Source: Populus alba
Lineage: Eukaryota > Streptophyta > Magnoliopsida > Malpighiales > Salicaceae
Direction: 5' to 3'
Length of the DNA stretch: 64,000 bases
NCBI RefSeq assembly: GCF_005239225.2
Contig: NC_133300.1
Span: forward strand, 5,299,875-5,363,874
Positions 56,723 to 64,000 of this stretch are shown piece by piece. Numbering within the stretch: the stretch's first letter is position 1; the number at the start of each line of letters is the position of its first letter. The notes under the pieces are model-generated. The model saw only the letters and a program-made list of their open reading frames with translations. It ran no database searches and had not been told where the DNA came from. Made by a program: the position numbers and the translations under genes.

Positions 56723-58883
56723 TGTTGTAACCCAATTTTGGCCCATTGGCTTTTAATTTAATTTTTACAGGGTTTAAAATGTAAAATTAAAAGATCAGAG
56801 ACTTATTTCGATGAAAAGTGTGATTTGTCAACTTGCGTGAAAATTAAGGACTATAATGTGCTTTTACCATGCTATTCTTATCTTTGAGATAATCCTTACT
56901 TTCAAGATAATCCTTACCTTCAAAATAATGCTTATCTTACCTTCAAGATAATGATAGTTGTCTGCTTTCGAATTCGATTCTAATTCGAACTTCAAAAAAA
57001 AGAATGAGTTTGATTGAGACTTTACTTCCTACAAGCGATGAGACTCTTGCACTATAAATACTGATCCCAGTCTATGCAAAAGAGGAGGAGGAAATTAGAG
57101 AGAGAAACCCTAAAAAAGAGAGAGAAACCCTAAAAGAAGGCTATTACCCGAAACCCTACGAAAAAAGACATTTACAAAAAAAAGAGGGGGTATGGCAGAA
57201 TCCTAGACTAGCCGTTGTTGCCCCCTCCCCTGGCTTTTTCCTCTGTTCTTCCCTGGTCTGAAACCAGCCATACCTTCCCCCTCCTCGGCCTTTTCCTTTT
57301 TCATCCTCCCCGCTCTCACTCTCCCCATTAACCATCATCCTTCATCTCAGCCCCTCCATGCATTGTGAGCATGCATCAGCAACCAACAAGGCGCGCCTCT
57401 TCCAGCCAGCAGCAGCAGAAGAGCTCCAGCTACAGCACCAACACCAGGACCCTCTATCTTCACTACTGGCCTAGAAGCTGCTGCAGCCTCAGTAGCATTG
57501 AAGTTCATTTCTTTAAAAACCACTCTAGTCTGCAAGAACTCACCAAGACCACCAAACCTGTGGGACCCGACATGAGTACTTGAACTCCAACGAAGGTGGT
57601 GGTGGTGAGGCTCGGAAGGAAGCTTGAGGTCGAGAGAGAGACTAGAAGTGGAAGGTGGTGATGGGAAGTTAGTCTTCGCCTTAGCTCCACGAAGAGAACG
57701 AGTTGCACCATCATAAGCGAGAGCAGCTTCTTCAGGTGTATCAAATGTGCCTAGCCATACCCGTGTTTTCTTCCATGGGTCACGTATTTCTGCAGCATAG
57801 CGACCCTATGGTCTCTTTCGAACTCCCCTGTAGTGTCCTTCCCATGAAGAAACCATGAAAGGAAGGGAGCAAAAAGGGATGATTAAAATGAAAAGAAAAC
57901 TAGAAGAGTGAGAAGGAAAATGGATGAGCGCAGTAGAGACAAGGAGAGCACGGGAAGAAGACCAGGGGAAGAATGAAGACAAAACAGAGGAGAAGAAAAT
58001 GTTTCAGCTGGCCAGCCCTCCATCACCGTCATCTTCATCTTCAAGTGCAGCAACAGGTAAGCTTCGGTTTGCATTTTAATTACCATGTTTTTGTAGCAGG
58101 CGTGCGTGAGCAGTTCATGCACGCCTACAGGTAAAAAAAAATGAAAGCAAAAAGGAAAACGGGTTACCAGCTTATGCTAGTAACCGGGTTTCGGCTGGTT
58201 AGTTCCAGCCCAACCCGTATGCGATAGGGCAAGACTCAGTCCAAAATAAATAAAAAAAAATAAAAAAGTAAAAATAAAAAAAATATGTATGTATGAATAA
58301 AGACAATATAAATTTATTGGTTTATTCATTGACGCCAGAGTCAGGAATAAAAATACCGGTTTAAATTTATATTATTCTTTCATTGTATTTTATTTTATTT
58401 AACTAGAAAAATAAAAAGATTGTGCATGTGTAAAAATAAATTTATTTTATTTGTTTATTCACTGACGCCAGAGTCAGGAATATAAAAATATGGATTTAAA
58501 TTTATTTTGTTTTATAACTACGTAATATTTACTAACGCCAGAGTTGAAAATATTCGTAGTTGAATATTCATTGGCGCCAGAGTCAGGAATATTATAAGCA
58601 AATTATCGTAGCATAAACTAATAAACATTTAGCAATTTAAGATGAAACTAACAATGCAGCCTGCCTCAGGCAGGATGTTTAAGGGGTGATAATATCTTCC
58701 CTTTTACATAACCAGTCCCGAACCATAGAATCTATGTTGACCAGTAAAAGTTCCGAGTGACTATAATACTAGGTGGCGACTCCTTAAACAAGACATTTTC
58801 CTCTCCATCAAAGAATAGAATGTCATATATCTGTTCCTTTTCTAAATATTGTAATTTTTAAAGCCGTCGTGATGTCGGGTGCA
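56723..58883 (+). mobile_element. Ogre/Tat-type LTR (about 2.16 kb) carrying an ERF ORF
   Basis: Starts TGTTGTAACCCAATTTTGG after the polypurine tract and ends near GTCGGGTGCA. A TATA box lies at 57053-57060. Three gacgccagagtc-type repeats (about 58330-58580) precede the conserved U5 block (58675-58785), which ends AGGTGGCGACTCC. No PBS follows, so this is a 3' LTR. Between the promoter and U5 it contains the antisense AP2/ERF ORF. Confidence 0.75.
57347..57856 (-). pseudogene. AP2/ERF repressor ORF embedded in an LTR
   Basis: ERF proteins bind GCC-box promoters through one AP2 domain. This ORF opens with MVSSWEGHYRGVRKRP and continues, after a stop, as [20 protein letters not shown], then [20 protein letters not shown]. 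The stop (TAG) replaces the invariant Trp of RPWGR, one base from TGG. Downstream is [11 protein letters not shown], an EAR-like LxLxL repression motif, and the frame stays open to 57347. Total about 169 codons, a normal size for a small class-II ERF, and no intron, as usual for ERFs. It lies antisense to the LTR promoter. The last 60 or so residues, including the terminus MHAHNAWRG, may be LTR-derived. Confidence 0.82.
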
Positions 58884-58955
58884 ATAGGCCTTATTAAAAT
58901 TAGATGAGCTAAGCTCAAACACATCAAAGCTCAGCTCAGCTTGGCTTATTTGCAG

Positions 58956-59325
58956 CCCTAGGTGCAAGATACTCTGGCATAATGAGATAGCAAACATTAT
59001 TAGTAATCTGTTTATTGTTTCACTGCTAAGGTTGTCACGGTCATGACAAATAAAACAAACTAGTACAGTACTTCATTCAACTACCTTTTTATTCCATAGA
59101 TTCAAGATAATTTTTTCCAAAATGAGGATGACGTCATCTTTCAATTCCCATAGGCTTATTATCTAATAAAGATGTTATCCTCTATTTTATCATGCTCACT
59201 ACTACAAACTTACCATATATCTACCATATATATCCCAGTCACCTTAGTTACGAATTAAAACAATACAATAATTTCTTTCACAAAACAAAGCAATGAATCG
59301 AACAAAGAGAAACCAATAAACTAAC
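58956..59325. other. Intron remainder, no feature
   Basis: Ordinary AT-rich DNA between the possible MITE and the donor site of the METTL18-like exon. Confidence 0.45.
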
Positions 59326-59742
59326 CTTTTTAATGAGAGTGTATAGCTTCTTCAAAGAAGACACAGAGTGTGGGATATCTGTCATCAGAATAACATCATA
59401 ACCCCCTTCTCCATGACCGGTCTCACTAGCCCTTTCCCATGCCCGGCTCCCTAAAAGCTTCCTTGATCGTCTTGAGGAAGTCTCCTTACCAATGATGCTG
59501 CCATCTTGGCTACTACATCCATCCATGAAATCCTCCTCAGAAAAACTCAGGCTCATCCCTGTTGTCACTTCAAATGTCTCGCTCCTCACAATAGATAAAA
59601 CTGTGGGGAGTTCCTCCCATTCCCCAGCATAAAAGTGCACTGATGGTGCCAGCATTTGTCTTGAGGATATGAGCTTCGGGATGCAGTAAGTTTCCAAGCC
59701 TTTTGGTTTTCCCTGATTTTCCCTCTCATTTTGTCCCATCAC
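59326..59742 (-). CDS. METTL18-like histidine methyltransferase, penultimate exon
   Basis: The minus strand encodes GKPKGLETYCIPKLISSRQM, a HFYAGEWEELPTVL block, a Ser-rich acidic segment, the motif YDVILMTDIPHSVSSLKKLY and ends TLIKK before a GT donor (59325). The YDVILMTDIP block corresponds to the conserved strand after the S-adenosylmethionine fold. The acceptor is either AG/GTGATGGG (exon start 59742) or AG/GGAAAACC (59712); both keep frame. Earlier exons with the SAM-binding G-x-G motif are not found in this window, so the gene is either incomplete or continues past 64000. Confidence 0.7.
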
Positions 59743-59785
59743 CTGAAGCATCATTTGATGAATCCCTTCTCATAATATTTTACAG

Positions 59786-60928
59786 GTGCATGGAATGTTG
59801 TCACAGATGGATCCTGCGCTTGTCACATACTGTGACAAGATTGCTGCTCAAGGGGGTCCTGTACAAATACCAGATGATTTAGGGGGATCTATTTTCCCTT
59901 CAACCCCAGTTGTGCAGCTTGGAACAGTTACTAGAACAAGTGCCAGGCTACGCAATGTCCAGCCTGATGTTAATCTGGATCAAAGCTACGAGGCCTTGAA
60001 AAGGCAGACGAAAAATGCTGATGCTACTCAAGCTGGTATGTTGATTGGTAATGTCCTTGTGATATTGCTGTTTGTTTTTCCCAGCTATCTGAATGATGTC
60101 TTGAAACATGTCAAGTTGCAAGACACATTTTACATGTTGAATTTTGGTGCGGATATTGATGTAATAGATCAGTAGCAAGTAAAACTAATCTCAGCCACCG
60201 ACTTCTTGTATATAATAGAGATGACCTGTTTGTAGTTCATGTTTTCAAATTTCCTTTCCTTGTTAGAAAAACCTCTCGTAAATATTGACAACTAAATCCT
60301 GAAGCCAGAAATCTGAATTTTTCTATTCAATATATGAATTTGATCTCGCAGCCCATATTCCAAACTAGCATTCTCTTCAGCTTGTGCCCTTTATCTGAAG
60401 TTTTTAGCTCGTAATTGTCCTAGATTTGTTATATTTAATGTTATTCTTTGACTGAACTCTTTAATTTGCCATATGATCGCTCTTCGGACACAACTCTCTG
60501 ATCATTTTATACTTTTCATGAAAAACAGCTTCAACAGCAGAAGATAAATCACGGCATCAGGATTCAGTACAGGAAAAGCCGCCGGAGGAAGCCGGGGCAG
60601 ATGATATGAATCCAGACAGACCCGAGTCCTCTTCAGCCGATGACAGTCGACATGAAACTTCAGGAGGAGAAGCTTCTGGTCATACCGAAGGGAGTGGATC
60701 CCAAGATGTTACAATGTCAGAAGCCGAAGTATCAAGCCACGTGGATCATATCAAGCGGCTTTTCGTGGAGCGCACTGAAAATTATGGCATTCCACTGCTT
60801 GAAGGCTCTACACTCGTATAATGAAGGGAATCTTCGAAACCAAGGACAAAGGGATCGAAGATAATGGCCCCAGATACTCAATTTTGAGGTTTTTGGTGAA
60901 ATTTGCCGAGAGCACTGCAAACTTCTGA
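59786..60928 (+). pseudogene. Terminal two exons of an unidentified plant gene
   Basis: Exon A (59786-60035) follows a tttacag acceptor and encodes MLSQMDPALVTYCDKIAAQG, then TSARLRNVQPDVNLDQSYEA. The intron is 60036-60528 (GT-AG). Exon B starts at 60529 in phase, has a Ser/Glu-rich acidic linker (SSADDSRHETSGGEASG), then HIKRLFVERTENYGIPLLE. Here one base appears lost (near 60805), after which the next frame reads RIMKGIFETKDKG and SILRFLVKFAE to a TGA at 60926. The composition suggests a nuclear or regulatory protein, but I do not recognise the family. Upstream exons are absent, because the METTL18-like exon lies about 45 bp away on the other strand. Confidence 0.6.
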
Positions 60929-61546
60929 ACTCAATACCTTTTCCCCTTAAAACAGAGGATAAAAGAAAAATGAAAAATGAACCCAAAAAAAAGAAATCTT
61001 GCAGGTAGCTGATGTAAAGTCGGGATTTTCTTGTCAATGCAAAAAAATTAGAGTGAAAGCAGTCTCTCTCTCTCTCTATACCCCCCTCTCTCTCTCCCAG
61101 AGTACAGTTTCCATAAGCTTATTTGACCTCACAAGCTGTCAAGCTCCATGGTATTATTATGGCTGGTGGCAAATCCAATGTGGCATTCTTTTACAGGGAG
61201 GACTAAGTGGGATCTTTTCTGAAGCAGACACACCAAGAATTGGGTTTGAATTTCAGCAAAAGCATCGCTGGTATAAATTAGTCTCTTTCTGATTGACAAT
61301 ATTCTTGAATATTTTTTCATAGTTTCCAAGATGTTTGTTTAATATCTTCAACTTCAAACTACTCAGAGAGGCAGAAGAAGAAAGGGTATTCAAGCTATTA
61401 TTTTATTGTCAACAATTAAAACTATATATATATATATATTCAAAATAAACATGCTGCTAAAATAGGAGACAAGTTTTAAAATAGAAAATGCGGCGACTCA
61501 AAAAAACAAGAAAAATACCCTTCAAAATTGTCTCAATATCTTTGTC
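60929..61546 (+). other. Probable 3' UTR and spacer
   Basis: A tctctctc microsatellite (about 61063-61098) and unremarkable DNA. The ORF at 60999-61292 has no domain. This may be the 3' UTR of the gene fragment at 59786-60928. Confidence 0.4.
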
Positions 61547-61551
61547 ACGCT

Positions 61552-63698
61552 TGTTGTTATCCATTTTTGGGTTCCATACAAAAAAAAATACAAAAACATA
61601 TTCAAAAGAAATTTAAAAAAAAATAACAGGAGTGAGAAAGGATGTTGGAACGCCCATAAAATGACTAGGAATTGGTTGAGGAGGTTCAGAAATACAAGAA
61701 TTGAAATTTGACGTTATATTTTCTACTGATGAGAGTCCTATTGACAAAGAAAATTCAAGTTGAGAAAGAAAAGTCCAAAATAAGATGTTTATAGACTCAA
61801 TTAAATTTTATTCAAGGTTTAATTGAATTTATGAAGGGTTTAATTGCACGAAAATTGATTTTTTAAGTCAATTTAGGCTTTTATTGAAAGTAATTAAAGT
61901 TATGAGGTCCAATTACAATTTTGAAGAGTTAATCTGGTCAAATCAGGTGCTTAATTGCATAATTATTGAAGTTTGAGTGCCAATTAGGGATTTAATTGAA
62001 ACGATCCGAAAACAAGGACCAAAACAGAAAAGGCGCTAAAAGTAAGGGACACAATTACAATTTTTTCGGGGGGTTTGATTATAAATCAGCGAAAACTTCA
62101 AGGGCCAAATTAGAATAACCCAAACGGCGCCGTTTCCACAATTAATGGTCTTCAAACAGCTGTGAATCGGTGACGATAATGGAAGGAGACGTTAGCAATG
62201 GAGCCATCAAGGGGCGTGTTTCACGGCTATCATCCCTCTGCAAACCGTTATCAAGCCAGCCGTTACCAGCACAAAGCCTTCTCTGACCTATAAAAGCAGC
62301 AGAAGAAGACTGAACCGGAGGGGGGAAAGGAGAAAGACGAGACAAAGAGAGAGGAGAAACAAGTGGGGAAAACAGAGACAGCAAGAGGAAAACAGAGAGA
62401 AGGACCGTGGTGAAAAAAGAGGAGACAGCAAGGAGGAAAGAGCAGAACAGAGAAGGAAAAGTAACGAGAGAGGAAAGGAAAAACAGAGGGACGGGGAAAC
62501 CAGAGAGGAACTGCAGGGGAAAAGAAAAAAAAAAGACAGCGAGAGAAGAGAAAATGCACTGAGAGAGCAGAGAAAAACGAATTGAAGAAGAGAAGAACAG
62601 GGGCAGAACATCGAAAAAAAAAAAAAAAAAACAAGTGAAACAGAGAAAAGAAAACAAGGAACAGAGGAGAGGAACTGAAACAGGCGAAAGCACAGAAGAG
62701 ACCAGCCAGCACGCCTTCGCCATCACCTTCGCCCCTTTCGTTTCCACTTCCAGGTATGCGTTTTTCCTCTCTGTGCATGCGATTTCCTTTTGCATTTTTA
62801 CTGTTCAAGTGAATTATAATTCACTTGAACAGTCAGCACTCACGCGTGCATCCTAAAACCGGCGGGGTCATTGGCTGGGTCCAGCCCAGCCACATAGGCC
62901 GGGCTGGGCCCAGTCAAAACAAATCAAAAAAATATTTCAAAAATTCTGTGATGTTCTGCAATTTTTTACTGCATTTTAATTACTACTGGTTTGTATTTTT
63001 ATACTGTAAAAATATAAATTTGATATTAAAATACCTGGTTTTCAACAAAATCATAAAAAATATATTTTTTTTGTTTTCATGCATACGACCTAGTTTTTCA
63101 AAAAATAATTAAAAAAAAATCATATCATATTTTTATACAACAAAGATTCAAAAATTTGTATTAACATGCATTTTGGTTTTAATAACCAGTTTATTAAAGT
63201 TAGGAGCACTAGGCCAATATTTCAAAAATATCAAAAAAACTTATTTTGTTTTCCTTTAATATCTAGGGTTATGATCTTATACGTAAGACGTATTCCAGAT
63301 ATTAAAATTCTTTTGTTGATGTTAGAACAGTTAGGTCATACCCGATAAGATAAGGATCTCTTTACTGAAGATGGTTTTTTTTTCTTAAACCATAGACGGA
63401 CTAACAACTAGAAAACACGACAAGACCTTAGATTTTATCAGACAATTAAACAATGCAGTTTACCTTAGGTAGGGCGTATTTGGGGTGCTAATACCTTCCC
63501 TTTACGCAACCAGTCCCCATACCCGATCTCTAAGGTCAGTTAGGGTTCCTAGTGACCAAAATATTAGGTGGCGACTCTCATTCTATTTTTCCACTAATAA
63601 AAGACAAGAATCTCTTGTCTCCCCACATGCCACATTTTTAGATAATACCAAATTTGAAGGTGGATGTTTTTTCGCCGCGACGCCGCACACGTGCGACA
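61552..63698 (+). mobile_element. Solo Ogre/Tat-type LTR (2147 bp)
   Basis: It starts TGTTGTTATCCATTTTTGGG and ends CGCACACGTGCGACA, with the exact 5-bp duplication ACGCT at 61547-61551 and 63699-63703. A TATA box lies at 62289-62296 and the conserved U5 block at 63460-63580. There is no PBS, polypurine tract or partner LTR. The long minus-strand ORFs at 62142-62808 are open because of a purine-rich leader and are not genes. Confidence 0.95.
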
Positions 63699-63703
63699 AC
63701 GCT

Positions 63704-64000
63704 TAGCAATCTGATCTTCAATGTCCCGCGTGACACCTTCTTGGTCTAGTAAAATACCTGGTACATATAAAATAATAAAAATCTTTGTTTTCCCAGCATT
63801 AGAAAAATCATCCTATTTTTTATCCATTACATGAATCGGAAAGGATAGGAAGACATAATTGTTATTTTTTTCTTTGATATTATGCTCATATAGAAATAAT
63901 AAAACAAAAATCAAAAAGTATGATTTGATATAAAAAAAACAAAACTCAAGGTGTATTTAGTAATAAGAAATTACTCTGATTTTATAAGAAAAAAAGAAAA
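63704..64000. other. Window end, nothing recognised
   Basis: AT-rich DNA without an ORF, repeat or known motif. Confidence 0.5.

Larger units (their letters stand above)
55446..58955. mobile_element. Possible MITE split by an Ogre-type fragment
   Basis: The left edge gctgcaaatgagccaagcc (55446) and the right edge gcttggcttatttgcagc (58939-58955) are imperfect inverted repeats. Short gctcagctc / ggctcggctc motifs lie just inside both. The DNA between is the plus-oriented Ogre-type 3' half (55618-58883). The phrase cttatt flanks the insertion on both sides. No secure MITE duplication was found. Confidence 0.4.
36932..59325 (-). other. 22.4-kb intron of the METTL18-like gene
   Basis: The GT donor is at 59325-59324 (complement ctaac, minus GTTAG) and the AG acceptor at 36932-36933. 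Nearly the whole intron is inserted DNA: the Copia/Athila/solo-LTR nest (37215-55281) and the Ogre-type fragment in a possible MITE (55446-58955). If the two exons still belong together, the pre-mRNA must splice across all of it. The stretch 36932-37214 is the only intron DNA left of the nest and shows no feature. Confidence 0.6.

Noticed and set aside
62142..62808. Minus-strand ORFs of 181-217 aa
   Set aside because: Purine-rich LTR leader read in reverse; Phe/Leu/Ser-rich with no conserved motif.

Overview
This is nuclear DNA from a plant, almost certainly a eudicot and probably a woody one. The evidence is Ogre/Tat, Athila and Ale/Retrofit-type LTR retrotransposons, a CACTA transposon with plant-type TNPD and TNPA genes, plant splice sites, and plant LOG, AP2/ERF and METTL18-like coding sequence. 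The LTR style (starting TGTTGTAACCCATTTTTGGG) reminds me of Salicaceae, but I cannot confirm a genus. Only two host-gene segments keep introns; nearly everything else is transposon-derived.

Layout. 1-16360: a head-to-tail chain of four Ogre/Tat-type LTRs separated by three decayed internal regions, all on the minus strand, inserted in an old CACTA transposase copy (16361-17520). 17521-20197: AT-rich DNA holding a complete 291-bp TRIM at 19178-19468. 20201-29192: one complete CACTA element with TIRs and a TTA target duplication, carrying a broken TNPD gene and a TNPA-like gene. 29196-34740: a LINE tail, a large unresolved repeat with about 75-bp tandem units, and CACTA-like debris. 34741-36760: nothing recognisable.

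36761-59742: the last two recognised exons of a METTL18-type histidine methyltransferase gene (minus strand) flank a 22.4-kb intron stuffed with nested elements. A Copia element (37215-55281) is split by an Athila-like Gypsy element (39442-52690), which is split by a solo Ogre/Tat LTR (42085-44835). The Athila element is the most unusual object here. Behind integrase, on its sense strand, it carries a 51-aa ORF, a basic cysteine-rich ORF and an intronless LOG (cytokinin-activating enzyme) copy. The same intron also holds the 3' half of an Ogre/Tat-type element (55618-58883) whose LTR contains an antisense AP2/ERF repressor ORF.

59786-60928: two terminal exons of an unidentified plus-strand plant gene, starting about 45 bp from the METTL18 exon. 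61552-63698: a second solo LTR with an ACGCT duplication. The window thus shows retrotransposons capturing host genes twice, tandem LTR recombination, solo-LTR formation, and a host intron acting as a sink for insertions.
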